Source: Dendrocalamus latiflorus (taxonomy: Eukaryota; Streptophyta; Magnoliopsida; Poales; Poaceae). From it: a DNA stretch of 64,000 nt. The DNA is taken from positions 12,244,640 to 12,308,639 of the forward strand of contig CM029640.1 in NCBI GenBank assembly GCA_017311315.1. Direction: 5' to 3'. Both the position numbers and the translations under genes were made by a program. Positions 21,524 through 34,800 of this stretch are shown here, in pieces (the first letter of the stretch is position 1; every line of letters starts with the position of its first letter). Below the pieces are notes generated by a model that saw only the letters and a program-made list of their open reading frames with translations, did not search any database and was not told the DNA's origin.

Positions 21524-22966
21524 ATGGAGTATGCACTGGTGGGGCCGACCCCACACTAGTGAATAAGCGCTGGAGCGCGGAGAAGAAGTTGAATGGCGTC
21601 TGCTCGAACGTGCTGGGGCAGAGCCTGGTGATCGAGGAGACCATTTGGTCTCTTGTACACGAGGGGAAGCTCTCGGACTGCAGTGCGGTTCATCTTCCCC
21701 TCACTGACGAGACAGAGCCGCATCCCACGGAGTCGAAGGCGGTGGTGTTCGTCACGTATTTGGAAGCTGGACTCTGGTTCTCGTGCGCCATGTTTGTCAA
21801 CGAGGTGCTAAGGGCGTACAGGTTGGAGTTGGCACACCTGACTCCGAATGCCCTGGTGCGCCTGGCCGTTTATTGATGGGCATCGCGAACGGAGGCAGTA
21901 TGGCCTAGCGCCCCTCTGTTCACATTCCTCCACGATGCACGATGCGAGCCGAAGAAGTTGGATGGAGGGGAGTACTCAAACTTTGGGAGCGTCAACTTTG
22001 TTCTGCGGTCGTCATGCACAAAGCTATTCCCTGCGAACTCGGGAGTCGAATTGGATTCGGCGGTAGTTCTACCACTGCGTGGCGGGCGATAGCAGCTTGC
22101 AGTGCACGGGTTGCCCAATGGAGTTCAACATGTCCCCTTCGGTGGCCTTCGACCGGGATGATGAGCAACGGGCGCGAAGATTGGTGGGGATCGCTCTCCG
22201 GTTTAATATGCGGGACCTCGCCGAGGAGTACTTGATGTACAACATGGCCCCACTTGCCCAGCAATGGCATATCCAACCTGGCCCCGTCTGCCATGAATGG
22301 ATTCGCCAGACAGTGGCTTCGCTGCCAAGGCCCGCCGACCCCCGTGAGTTTTTGATTGCACTTGTTGCACACAAAGTGTTGACTATAGGTTGTAGTTGGA
22401 CCCTGTTTTATTGGTAGAATTCCTCCTTGCGGACGCAGAACACGCGACGGTAGTGTTCCTTGGGCCGTATGTGGCCAAGGAGCACAGTCTTCGGGAGGAG
22501 GTGACAGCGAATGTCAGCCAGATAAAACCGTGTGTGCGAGGCTCTTGGCATCCCTGTGCCGGAGCACGCCGTACGAATTGCTGGCCGGGCTCATGCTCGG
22601 GATGGCGATGACAAGGGGTAGGTTTCTCCCCCTCGCTGAAGGTCTCGGGCACTCGCCGCCCGACCAAGCCCGAGGGCCACCCCTCTTGAAGGCCCCGCCA
22701 GGGCGGAGGCTATGACAGTTACTGGCTCCGACTTGACGGAGTACACCAACTCAGACTTGGATGCGGAGGCCGGTCGCGGCGCACCTGATGATGTGGGGCC
22801 CGCAAGCGACACGGGCAACAAACGCTATGGGCAGCCTGTCGCCGACGCGAACGTCTGCGAATGCGAAGCTTCGTCGCCTACACTGGCTGCGGGGGCCAAT
22901 AAGGTAGGGCAAATGGATAAGCACAGAGGAGAGGCAGACATGCTACCGAATGTCTATGCAAGATGA
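21524..22966 (+). pseudogene. Additional antisense ORF of a Tat-like gypsy element (PF04195-type)
   Basis: Frames in this span match, in order, those on the minus strand at 49798-48350: a start MEYALVG, then VFVTYLEAGLWFSCAMFVNEV and YRLELAHLTPNALVRLAVY, and later SDLTEYTNSDL. This is the 'putative gypsy type transposon' domain, found in grass Tat-lineage elements as an extra ORF opposite to gag-pol near the 3' LTR. An in-frame stop occurs after about 11 codons and several frameshifts follow. The element ends near 23115 without gag-pol, so only its 3' portion is present. Function of the domain is not established. Confidence 0.65.
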
Positions 22967-23159
22967 GAAGGGGAAGCACAGATGCGTGGTAGGCCACAAT
23001 AGTGTCGGGGAGGGCACACGAAGAAGGGAAAAGGAGAGATCGAGGTGGGAGACAATGAGTTCGCATGGAAGAAGGGCTACGCCAGTTGATGGAGCGAACA
23101 TGTAACCCCACCGTGTAAAAAAGGAATTAGAAATCTACAAAGCATGTGGGCCCTACAAC

Positions 23160-23930
23160 CGACAGAAGCCATGCACTTGGAACCGGAACAGCAAGCATAG
23201 GAGTTTTAGCATTTTCAGAGTTCTTACGTAGGTCCTTGAGGATGTGGCGTACTTTCTCATTTCTAACCATCTATTAAGCATATCTCGCTTTGGAAATGGC
23301 CTAGTACCCTCAATTTCCCTGGCAGCTTCAGCTTGTTTCTGCAAGGTTGACAATCCCTCGGCACATACGATGAACAGGTATGGTGATAGTGGATCCCAAT
23401 GCTTGTAGACCTTGCTCTGGTCGAATTACTTCTTTTAAATCTATATTAACCTTGACTTGCTACTATATTAGATGGGTTCTTTTGGGTTGTGCCTTATGGC
23501 TTAAATTTTTGAATTCTGGCTGTTCGCGAGAGGTAGTACGCACAGGAAGATAGTTGCGTGCGATTTTGGCCAATAAAGCTGAACTCAGTACACTTTTTAT
23601 TACAATATTCCTGTTGACCTTGCCTTGAAAAAATGCCCTGTTCAAAAACTGGTTACTATAGCAAATGCAATAAGCTAAAGCTACCAGCCATTTCAGGTCA
23701 ACCCATCTACTAAGAAACCCATCCTTGTCATCATAGCATGCAATAAGTTCCACTCTACCCGATCATTCATAGCCCTTCTTATGTCAAGCTTGATAGTTGT
23801 CAGCCGTTCCACATTGGCTCTTTTGTTCTGCATGAAATGCCTGAGCTCATATGCTAGAGGGACACTACTTGTGATAATCTGACCCTACACCCATGACAAA
23901 AGAGCTTTGGCTTTCGGAAAGCAATATTAG
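23160..23930 (-). pseudogene. LINE reverse transcriptase relic
   Basis: Read leftwards, the minus strand encodes VPLAYELRHFMQNKR, then TIKLDIRRAMNDRVEW (LINE block KLDMSKAYDRVEW), and, after an insertion, DPLSPYLFIVCAEGLSTLQ (block GDPLSPYLF). These are consecutive reverse transcriptase motifs of L1-type elements. The FADD catalytic box and both ends are missing. Confidence 0.75.
23480..23700. mobile_element. MITE inserted in the LINE relic
   Basis: 'gccttatggcttaaatttttgaattctggctgttc' style words, 'gcgtgcgattttggcc' and 'ttactatagcaaa' recur in the order seen in the MITE at 37445-37687. It interrupts the LINE between its VEW and DPLSPY blocks. Confidence 0.6.
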
Positions 23931-25219
23931 GCAAATAGGCTTGAGCTGGTTTGCATGTACTTCCACTGTCTCACAATATTTATCCTTTTTCTTGAGATGT
24001 GTTGCTTGGTGTCCATTGAGGAAAGCAACAGTATAATTATTACAGTATTTTCACTCTCTATCCTTACTTTACCGCAATATTTTCACTTTTTTTAAAGAGA
24101 TTAATTTATTGTCGTATGTTACCTAAAAAGCTTATGTATAGTCATTTCTCATTATTTTTTCTTAGATTTTGGGTTTTCTTGGTCTTTGCATGGTAGCTTA
24201 GACAAATATTGTGAAAGGGAGGGTGTACCTACGAAATGAGCATATACAACACATTACACAAGTTTGTTAACTTTTTGCTTACTTCCAGTGATCTATCGAC
24301 CATAGGGGTACTCGATCTATAGGCCAAGACACTATTCCTTGCCCCAGCTCTTCCTCCTAATTGTTAGAATTTCATTACCATGCATTTTGTGATTTAAAAT
24401 AAAGTAAAGCACATCACAACACTAAACGGTGTTCTGTTGTAGCTTGAGTGTCATGTTACCAAATGCCATCATTTACATACTCAAACGACACATTAGATTA
24501 AGTTCATAGACTTTGAAAATTGAAACATCAGTTAAGAAAACAGCTTCAGAAAAGTTCTTAGATAAAGTTTATGCAATTTTCTCTAAAATTGTGTAACCAG
24601 TGGATTTATTCTAAAAGTTTTTATAATGAATTACATAGTTTTTTTTAATTTTTCTTCCTTTTTTCAAACAAAAGCATACATTTTTGAGGGATCTGATTAA
24701 ATGATTATGTGAAAGTGGCACAAAATAAACTAATAATAATATCTTTTTTATTTTGTTACGACATGTTTGGAATTTAGATAACCTGTTTCAAGCTTATTTG
24801 TTACTTGGACTATATAGAATTAGTCAACCAACAAAGAGAAGAATCAGAAAATATGTTGGATATTTAAATAATTTTTTGCAGTTTTTTAATTGAATTGTTG
24901 TTTTGCTTTCCTCCTATTAATATGAACTTCTATTAAATTTAAATCGCTATTTAACAGTTAAAAGCACACATGCAAACTTTCCTGGTAATGGTGTCCGCTC
25001 TCCCAAATCCGTGACAAAATGCCCATAGAAAATAAGCTTCAAAGATAAATGTTGTTCCTTTGGAATAGTTTGTAGAGAAACTAAAAGTAGAAGCAGCAGC
25101 AACAGTCTTGCTGTATTTCTGTTAGTATTATCTGAACACAAAATATACTTCTATAAAGCTAATTCCGTACACTATTTGCCCACAGGACGAAAAGAAATAT
25201 TCGGAGGAGTCCAGTCACG
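23931..25219. other. Intergenic, upstream of the NLR; no gene seen
   Basis: AT-rich DNA without recognisable ORFs. Just before the NLR start, TTTGCCCACAG|GACG at about 25187 could be the acceptor of a 5' UTR intron. Confidence 0.4.
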
Positions 25220-28200
25220 ATGAGCATATCGAAGACCATTGGGGTCATTAGTGGCATCAATGAGTGTGTTAATTTGTTTCAATGGGTTAGATCTGCCATC
25301 TCATCCCTGCGCTCCCAATGGAACGGAGCACAGGATCAAAAACTTCAAGATGTATCGCAGTTGCAGAGTGATCTCCAACGCCTCAGGGATACTCTACCAG
25401 TAATGTACGACCTCATTGATCGGGCAGAGTGGAAGAGCCATGAAAAGTGTGTGGCCGAGCTCCTTCCAGAACTCAAGGATGCAGTTGATGATGCTAATGA
25501 CCTTCTCGATGAATTCAGATGGTACGAGCAGAAGATGAAAGTGGAGGGTAATGTGAGCCAATCACCTTTTATTGATTTCTTTAACAATGTCATTCAAGGC
25601 AGCTTCAACAAAGTGAAAGATATCCAGAAAAGGCTGAACAATCTTTCTAATCAGCTGGAGAAGATGGGCTTGCGTGAAGTGACACCACAGTTTGACAAAT
25701 CAGTCAGGCCGGAGACCAGTTCTTTTCCAAACGAGGCAAAAATATTTGGTCGTAACAAGGAACTGAAGGAGGTGATGGGATTGCTTGGTGTACCTACAGC
25801 TGCTAGTAGGGCTCATTCCAAGCACAAGCGAGCAAGAATATCAGGTGTTCCTGTTTTGCCAATAGTTGGAATTGGGGGTGTTGGAAAGACCACTTTGGCC
25901 CAACATATCTGCAATCATCCACAAGTGAAGTCTCACTTCGACCTGATAATTTGGATTTGTGTCTCAGATGATTTTGACGTAAAGAGGTTAACACAAGAGG
26001 CCATACAATCTTCTTGTGGCAAAAAGGCTACAACTGATAATTTGGATTCTCTTCAGCGTGATCTTGCTAACAACGTGAAAAATAAAAGGTTCTTGCTTAT
26101 CCTTGATGACATGTGGGACGATTCGTTAAAAGAAGATATGCAGTGTTGGAAGAGATTTTGTGCACCTTTAACAGATGGACTTCAGGGAAGTGTGATGTTG
26201 TTGACCACCAGATCTCCAGAGGTTGCTGATGGAGTGCGAACAATGGAGCCCATTCCATTAGAGGGTTTGAAAGATGATGTCTTCTGGGATTTCTTCAAAC
26301 TATGTGTGTTTGGATCTGATTGCTCAAACAATAATCCAGAGTTGGAGAGCATTGGTAGAAGCATACTTCCAAAGTTGAAAGGTTCTCCTTTGGCTTCCAA
26401 AACTCTTGGACGGCTATTACGAATGCAACTTCACCCTACACATTGGAATAATGTTCTAAAAAGTGAATTGTGGGAATTGAAACAAAAGGAAACTGACATT
26501 TTGCCGGCCCTTCGTTTGAGCTATATATATTTACCATTCCATTTGAAGAGATGCTTTTCATTCTGTGCTGTATACCCCAAAGATCACAAATTTAAAAAGG
26601 ACAATTTATCTGAAATTTGGGTAGCAGAAGGCTTTGTGGAAGCTCAAGGTGACATTCCAATTCAACATATTGGTGTCAGTACTTTGAAGAACTTGTAAAT
26701 CGGTCCTTCTTTCAAAACATTCGTGGTACGTATGTAATCCATGACTTACTGCATGACATGGCGCAACTTGTTTCAAGGCATGACTGCTTCATCTTAAAAG
26801 ACACGAGTGACTTTCAAAAAGTTCCTCGGAATGTTCGTCATCTGTCAATACTCTCTAGCACAAAAGTTGACTGTTCCAACTTGCTGAGTCTATCCAAGCA
26901 CACGAAGATACGCACCCTACTTTGCCACAAGCCTTTAAGGAATGCAACTTTAGCTTCTGTAATGCACTGTTGGTGTAGTGAATTCCGGCGCATGCGTGTA
27001 TTTTCTTGTGAATCTACAAATGAGTTACCGGATAGTATTGGCCACTGGAAGCATCTTCGGTACCTTAAAATCTCCAAGGATTGTCCTTTCAAGAGCCTTC
27101 CTTCGGCCTTTTGTTGCCTCTATAATTTGCAGGTTTTGCATGCTACAAAATGCAAATTAGAAAGCTTGCCCAATGACTTTGGCAAGTTACGCAATTTACA
27201 GGTATTTGAATTGCAAAGTAAATTATGTTTTGATGTAGCCAATGAACAGGGACCTGGAATTAGTTTGTTGAAGATTGCGAACCAAATTTGTGGAGGTTTG
27301 AGTATGTATAATCTTCATGTGATAAGCAAGGATCATGCAGCAGAAGCCGAACTAAGGAATAAGAAGTATCTTGACAGGCTGAAGCTGGAATGGTCTACGC
27401 ACTGGCGCCGAGAGCGCAACCCAGAGCACAATGAGAAAGAAGTGCTTCAAGTTCTACAACCTCCCACCAGTCTCAAATCTCTGGAACTCTCGGGGTATCC
27501 ATGTGAACTTCCAAGCTGGTTTCAGCCACAATACTTGCCAAGCATAACATCACTTGCTTTTAGAGATTGTCATGGAATTGAGGGCATATCATTTTCTGAC
27601 AACAATGATGGCAGCATTGGTAATTTCTCGTCCCTGGCGGACCTAATCTTTTATGGGTGCAAAAATTTATCAAGCCTCGAACAATTTCTACAACATGTAC
27701 CTGTGGTCAAGAGGATAAGAATTCACTATTGCGAAAGGTTAGTATCACTATCAACTATAGGGTTTGCAAATTTGCATTGCCTTGAAGAACTGGAGGTGAT
27801 TGATTGTCCAAATATCAGTTCACGAAGTTTGTTGTCACCGTCCCTCAAGAGGCTTTTTGTGGGATCATATAGTAGTTTTATGTACCAGCAACCAATAAAT
27901 CTCTTGGACAATATTGGCTGCTCCTCCCTCACCTCCTTGTATTTATCATCTCCCCGTCTGACGTCCATCCAACTACAAATGTGGACACTTCCAGCTCTGC
28001 AGGAGTTAAACATTGAAGGGTGTGGATCTCTTACATTTATTGGAGAATCTGAATCGGTGAGCTAAGCATTGTCGGCTGTCATAAATTGCCAACCCTTGAT
28101 GACCTCCTAGCACTTGAATATATACCTGCTGTTGAGAAAATTTGTGTTGCCGATTGTGGAGGGTTACAGTCCCTGCCCGGTGAAAGATTTGGGAGTTTTC

Positions 28201-28571
28201 CTTTTCTGAAGGATTTGGAGATTGGTAATTGTCCAAATCTTGATTGGCGAAGCGGATTGGTGTTACCATCGTCTCTCGAAAGGCTCTACTTAAATGATTG
28301 CGGGGATATCTTTGCCTACTTTCCCAGCTGCTTGGAGAGCCTCACCTCCCTTGTGTCACTGAAGATGATTTCATGCGCGGGTGTAGCGTCCATTCCACGC
28401 CACCTGTGGACAAGTAATCTCGCATCACTCCAGGAATTGTTTCTTTGGAATTGCCCAGACCTTGTGTCAATTGGTGGAGCAGAGGCAATTGCAAAAATAA
28501 AGACGGTGCATATATGGGACTGTCCAAAGTTGAAGCAACCAAAGCAGCCTGTGAGCGGAGGCGGCATCTAG
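25220..28571 (+). pseudogene. CC-NB-ARC-LRR (NLR) disease-resistance-type gene with two frameshifts
   Basis: The predicted role is a cytoplasmic immune receptor. Segment 1 (25220-26698, 492 aa) holds a coiled-coil with DDANDLLDEF near residue 91, P-loop GIGGVGKTT near 217, kinase-2 LLILDDMW near 292, LLTTRS near 326, GSPLASK near 388 (canonical GLPLA) and CFSFCAVYPKD near 445. It ends by frameshift between 26671 and 26687. The MHD-type motif VIHDLLHDMAQ (about 26733) and most leucine-rich repeats lie in segment 2, up to 28063. A second shift near 28050 leads to the last repeats (about 28062-28571). No stop interrupts any segment. The start at 25220 fits the usual N-terminus. It is a young pseudogene, or the shifts are assembly errors. 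Confidence 0.9.
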
Positions 28572-29440
28572 ATTTCCCGAGAATGGAGTCAATATTTCCC
28601 TATGGTACGTGTGTTAACACTAATTTACCTTCCAGTTTTTATTCAACTTAATCTATATAAATAAAAATAACTGGTAAAATTCAATACATCTCTTTTGTTT
28701 TAAGGGCAAAAAATCCCATAATAATCCAAAAAAGGAAAATCATAGGAATTATCTCATTAATAGATAGAAAAAAAGAAGGATCTACACCGCTTATTTTAGC
28801 GAGAATAAATTATAATAGTGCAGATTAATCATAAATAGATGTTAGAGTTATATAATAAATAGAAATATCATGTTGCAATATGAATTGCGTAGAAAATTCA
28901 ACTAGTTTTCTTGAATACTTCCAATCTCTTTCACCTATATTATTGACTACAAAAACAAGTCATCTGCTGAGGCCACGTCATCAAGTAATCAACAACCATG
29001 GGATATATAATCTTCACTGATTAGGAACCTTCCGATCCAATCTTTATTACGTTAGGAGTAATAAAGCATGTGGTTATCCCAATCATGCACTCGCGTCTCT
29101 CTCGATTGACCCTAGTAATGCATCTGCCAGGCCTCGAACGTCGTAGCGGTTATGTAGTCATGTACGCTCCTACACTACGAAATAATGCAGGGCTGTGAAA
29201 CATTGGCTATGCGAGTAGAGATCCATTGACGCATGAACTGGTATCTGAGCCCGTTTTGAGAAAATCTCTCATGCAATGGGTAAAGTATGTGTTTTATTCA
29301 CTCCAAATAACATAACATTTTAGACCTATATCTTTGATAATAACTATCATGCAGTTGTTCTCATAATTATCATAGATGTAACATGTAACATTACATTGCA
29401 TTTGTGTGCACGATTTTGCTTCCCGTGTACTGTACAAGAA
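28572..29440. other. Intergenic; no gene seen
   Basis: AT-rich DNA between the NLR and the P450 relic. Nothing recognisable. Confidence 0.4.
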
Positions 29441-29472
29441 TTCACTGAGGGTTGCATCTTGCCATTCCACAG

Positions 29473-30245
29473 GACCTCTTTAGCTGTAGGAGTGATACAT
29501 CAGCAAACACACTCCAATGGGCCATGTCAGAACTCATGAGAAATCCAAGGGTGATGCAGAAGGCACAAGACGAGGTGCGTGCCAGGCTCCAAGGGAAGCC
29601 GACGGTGACCGAGAACTGCTTGCCAGACCTGAAGTACCTGAAGCTCGTCATCAAGGAGATTCTGATGCTGCACCCCGCGTTGCCTGCCATTGCTTCCACC
29701 GAGGGAGTGCATGGAGGGCTGCAAGATAATGGGCTCTGATGTGCCAAAGGGCAACACGGTGCTTGTAAACGCGTGGGCGATCGTGGGAATGTATAGTTCA
29801 TTTCAATTTACAGCTTTCCTAAATAAATAAATAGGATAGTTTCTTTGTCGTTATTTTGAAACAGTTTATCGGGATAGTATTTTTGAAGTAGCTTAGCGAT
29901 ATTTAATTCGTTTGCACAAACGTTTATGCTAAAGTCAAAAGCCGTTACCCATAGCTATAAATAGCAGCAAAAAAAACTCAACCAATGGAGGTTCAAGCCG
30001 GAGAGGTTCGAGGGTGGCAGGATCAACTTCGAAGGCACGGAGAATCTATACCGTTCAGAGCACAAGCCAGCATGGGGCTTGTGCTCGCCACGCTGCTCTA
30101 CCACTTCGGCTGGGAGCTCCCTGGCGCGGTGGCGCCGAGCGAGCTGGACATGATCGAGCAGATGGGCATGACAGTCCGGAGGAAGGATCTCTACCTGCTT
30201 CCGACGTTCGTGTGCCGCTGCACGCTGCACCGACAGTTTTTTATT
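29473..30245 (+). pseudogene. CYP71-type cytochrome P450, exon 2 relic
   Basis: After a good acceptor (CCATTCCACAG) the frame reads DLFSCRSDTSANTLQWAMSE, the position of the CYP71 phase-1 intron and the oxygen-binding I-helix (AGSDTSA expected, glycine lost). Then come LKYLKLVIKEILMLHP (ExxR arginine changed to M) and, in a shifted frame, a PKG.TVLVNAWAI block. A 180-bp insertion follows. The remainder has FEGG, then jumps to GLVLATLLYHFGWELPG and SELDMIEQMGMTVRRKDLYL. The heme-binding FxxGxRxCxG loop is deleted. It is non-functional. Together with 5952-6332 it could represent the two ends of one broken gene, or two members of a former cluster. Confidence 0.88.
29797..29975. mobile_element. 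MITE-like insertion in the P450 relic
   Basis: The insertion contains 'gtttatcgggatag', 'tagcgatatttaattcgtttg' and 'cacaaacg', which match the reverse complement of part of the MITE cluster at about 40760-40850. It separates the NAWAI and FEGG blocks. Confidence 0.6.
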
Positions 30246-30319
30246 AAAAAAAGAAACATTGCTCTCAGCAACATACAGTGTCGATAAAGCACATCATAAT
30301 TAGCGATAGAAAAGGGTAA

Positions 30320-31300
30320 AGAATAATTTATTTTATATGATATTTGTATATGAGAAAACGTAAATATGATAAATAAAATCCGTATTCGAGAATATTCGTA
30401 TCCGTATTTTCAGAATGTTCATATTCGTATTCGAGACTATTCGATTCATATTCAATCCGTTTCTATCCCTAACAACCTCCCTGTGGATAATTGTAGGAAG
30501 CAATTTTCTGATGAACCAAGGTTCACAAGTAAGAAATGAAAATTACTTTACATAAATTTTAGGAGTGGGAAACGGTAACGGATAATTCGTTTTATCCGAT
30601 ATTCGTATCCGAGAAAACACGAATGTGGTAAACAAAATCCATATTCGAAAAAGTTCATATTTGTATTCGAAAATATTCGTATCCGTATTTTAGAATATTT
30701 GTATTCGTACTTGTATTCGAGAATATTCGTATTTGAGACTATTCGATTTGTGTTCAGAACCTGGGAAAAATCCAAACGAATTTTGTGATTCAAAATTTGA
30801 ATTTTGGCGATTTAAAACTGGTAGCCGGTCAAAACTGGTGAAAAATCAGCAAAACCGCTAGAAATCCGTTTTATCCGATATTCATGTATAAGAAAACACA
30901 AATGTGGTAAGCAAAATCCGTATTAAAAAATATTCAGATTCATATTCGAAAATATTCGTATTTGAGAATATTCGAATTCATATTCATATTCGTTTTAAAA
31001 AAATATGGATTCGTATTCTATTTGAGACTATTCGATCGTATCCGATCCGTTTCCATCTCTAATAATTTTCAACTCTATGCGCTGTAGTCAGTTACATAAA
31101 TTTGTTCTACTAAGATTTGTTACAAAAATTTTAGGATATTCGAATTCGACCAAATTAAATACATATTTGATTCAAATTCGTATTTATTACGACATTCAAT
31201 TCGTATTTGTATTCATTTTAAAAACATTCATATCCGTATTCATTTTAAAAATATAGATTCATATTCGTATTTAAAAATATTCGAACTGTTTCGATACCTA
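30320..31300. repeat. ATTCGTATTCG-rich degenerate repeat region
   Basis: Words such as ATTCGTATCCG, GAATATTCGTAT and GAGACTATTCGAT recur dozens of times in three blocks (30330-30470, 30560-30760, 30860-31060) and again at 31140-31290. Each block closes with a 'ccgtttctatccctaa'-like end. This looks like stacked copies of a subterminal-repeat-rich DNA element, probably hAT-like. Confidence 0.6.
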
Positions 31301-31822
31301 AACATAATAACATATAGACAAGTTTACCTCGGAGCAAATAATCAACTAGTATATTAATTGAGAACTGGACATCTAATGGTGCATTACACAATTCTGCAGG
31401 GGGTGCAAGAGATGCCATCAAGAGTGCAGAAAGAATTTTGAACAAACAACGAATTGTCGCTAGTAACAGTTCAAAAAGCGAAACTAAGATCTAAAAGCAT
31501 TTCGAAAAGAATTCATTTGGAACAGACCAAACCGAGAATGTTACATTGCTATTACAGCCCAAAGTCCAAACATCCAGTTCAAAAATGGCAAACAAGAAAG
31601 CAGCCATCGAGCGTCTCAATCCTCGAATAAAAAAGGCCTCCTGAGCCTGAAGCCCCTGAACTAGTCATACTAAGCACCTGAAGATGCCTATATTAGTTGT
31701 AGAGTTATAGAACTTTGTCATGACGAGATATTGAATTTTTTATTCGAGTTCTATAGGTCAGGAGTACAAATGTCCGAACTAGTTGTCGATGCACCAAACA
31801 TCAAAGAGAGATTCCTGGGTCA

Positions 31823-34800
31823 CTAGGCTTGGGGTTTCTCCTCAGCTTTCTTTGGCTGTCATTAAAACAGATTGTAAGCTTCTCCCAGTATCAAATTGAC
31901 AGTGCATATACATAAAAAAAGTACCAAAAAATTGAACAAAGGAGATGTCATAGAAACATCCTTCTAAATCAAACTTATACTGTCACACACAGTAGACCTA
32001 GAAGAAATAGGCGGAAAAAGACGAGGAAGCACCGTGGGCAGTGGGGACGAGGTTTAACCCTAATGCAGACAAGAACAAGCCCAATGAATAATCAACGCGT
32101 TTTGCATAACTAAAGAAGGCCTGTTCGGACAGGGGGCTTTGTTTTCAGTTCTTAATCCAAAAAATCCCAATGGGACCGTTCATCCAAATTCCCCTAAACA
32201 TGTGTCACGTGCAGAAATTAGTGTTTTGTGATCACTGTTCATGCCTGTAGCAGCGGCCCATATCAAGGATTTGGATGGCTTCTTCTAATCTTTTTGTTGT
32301 GATATTATGGTACATGGATACTTACCTAAATGACGAAGAGTTCTAATATATTACTAATTCCTTTACTTGATATGAAAAGGCACTTCTACCACTATACAAA
32401 GGGGGGAGGGACTGCACATTGTATACACATACATCACCTATGAGCAAGGGTAATAAAGTTAGTTGAGAGACTGTTAGAACTACATCTTTTGTCCACTTAA
32501 TACTTTGTGTGCTCGATCGTCAGCAACGCGACTAGTACTTCAACATGTTATCATCACGATAACACTCAAGTTATCTGGCATGCTTACTAATTGATCAAGT
32601 TCAAATCAGTAGAGATTGATTTGGTTTTTTTCCTCCCAATCTCTCCCCTCTCCTAAGCCCATGCCTACAGTACCGCAAGCTCCCGCCGCACAGCCTTCCA
32701 CTCCGACCCTGTTGCTTGGGCCTCTGGCGCAGCCAACAATGTCACCTCAATCACGTCCGCCCGCGCCATGGCGCCGCTAGCACGATCTGATCAGCCATGT
32801 CGCTTGCACCCTCGGCACCGCCACCATGGTCGCCAACCTCGTCGACTCGCACCACTAACGCCACGCGACATCATCGTCTAGAGCTCGTTGCCCGTGCCCT
32901 CAACACCGCCGTCACCTCCAAGGACCTCAATCTGCCTGCGCCTACCATGCCGCCGCTGAGGTCTGCCGTTCGCGTCGTCCGAGCCCTCACCTCCGTGCCA
33001 CCCGTCGCTGCACACGGACTGCCGCTCACCCCCGTACCATGTGCGCCATGTTGAGCAACCACATAAGATCAGGCCCATGCCATCCACACAGCCCCAGATC
33101 ACGCTGACAAGTCTGTGCCCTCGGTGCCGCGTCGGCCGTCACTAGCCACGCCGCCTTTCACAGCACGTTGGGGGCATACATGTATTTTATGGTACAAACT
33201 AAATGTCTCCACTATGTGTACCCATGTTTTGAGATGCTCTCGTTAAGTGGACATTGTCCACTGGCAATTATACTCATAGAGAGAAATTGCTATAACACAT
33301 TAAGTTAAAAAGCCCAGCTTTGGATCATCACATCCAATCCATCCAAATGGATAAAGTGACAACTTACAATGAAATCATTTGATATTCATTATATGATTAT
33401 GCGTATGAGATAAGAGCATCCATATGGTTCTATAAGAGACCTTAATTTGTAGAAATTATCACCCAATAAAGATTGGGGATAACCAACTGATGGTTGGAAT
33501 CTTTTTGCATGATGATGCATTAAGAAAGAGTCCAGTACACCCTATAGCTAGTGCATGTGGAACATTTCACATAAATCACCACTATAGCGTAATGTCATAA
33601 GTGCGATGGATATGAAATATCCAAAGCCGTGAACAGGGATTTTGATACGCTTTCGTTGAAGATATCATCCCAACATGAGGGGGAGAATTGAGCCCACTTG
33701 GAAAGACGCAATGTTTTCATGAATGAAAATATCTTTAAATTGGTTGTCATAAGCAAAGGCTATGAGCAGAGACCAACACACTAATCAAGTCGAACCAAAA
33801 GTTCATCTACACCTGTAAAAGAAAAGCAAGGAGTTTGCTAGATATTATAAAGGAGTAATGCATAGAGTGGAGATATCTCGGGATACAGTTATACCCACTT
33901 ATGCAAGAGGACTTATAATGTTAAAAGAATATGCGGGGACGCTTGCGAATTTAAGATCTAGAATCTATGGGGATGATTAACATAAGTCAAGTGATTGGCA
34001 AATCATTGCCTAAAGCTCCTATGATAGGATTTGCCTATCAGGTGAAAGACTTCACGAAAGGATTCATCATAAGGATGAACACCCCTAACACGTTTGTGTG
34101 CACACTTTATAAGTGCTGGGAGTGCGGAACAACCAAGAATCTGTCATTTGGGAAATGACGAAAGATCTGGTTAACATTGAGATATCCATATGGGAGAACA
34201 ATAGACATATTATCGATAATATTACCTCCATAATTGCTTATGAAGATCTGGTTAATATTAAGATATCCATATGGGAGAACAATAGAAATTATCGACAATA
34301 TCATGGTTGTCACGGCGAAGTCAGCGACAACGGCGAGTGAGAGGCGCCTGGACGCCTAGGTGACGCCTAGACGACGTCCAGGCGACGCCGCGGCGAGCGC
34401 CTTATCCAGCATGCATACGGTATGTTGGTACGTATATGAAGCCAGCGCAGTTGTCCCGTCAGCCGATACTCCTCATACCCCCTCAGACTGCTCTCTCTCA
34501 TCTCTCCCGACCTCCTCTCTCTCTCCCGACCTCTCCGCCTCCTCTCCCCGCCGCCGCATCCTCTCCCTGCCGCCACCTTCCCCGTCCGCCGCATCCTCTC
34601 CCCGGCGCCTTCTCCCCTTGCCTCCCCCCACCGCCTCCAGCTCCCCGCGCCCGGTCTCCTAACCCTAGCCGCCGTCGCCTCCCGCTCTCTCCCCGACGCC
34701 TCCCCCTTGCCGCCACCTCCCCCCGTCGCCTCCCCTCCCCTTGACGGCGGGAGCAAGCTGGAGAGGGAAGCCGGCGGCGGGAGGGAGGCAGCACGGCGGG

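Noticed and set aside
28050..28065. Intron in the NLR at TCG|GTGAGC instead of a frameshift
   Set aside because: LRR coding resumes within a few bases in the other frame, leaving no room for an intron.
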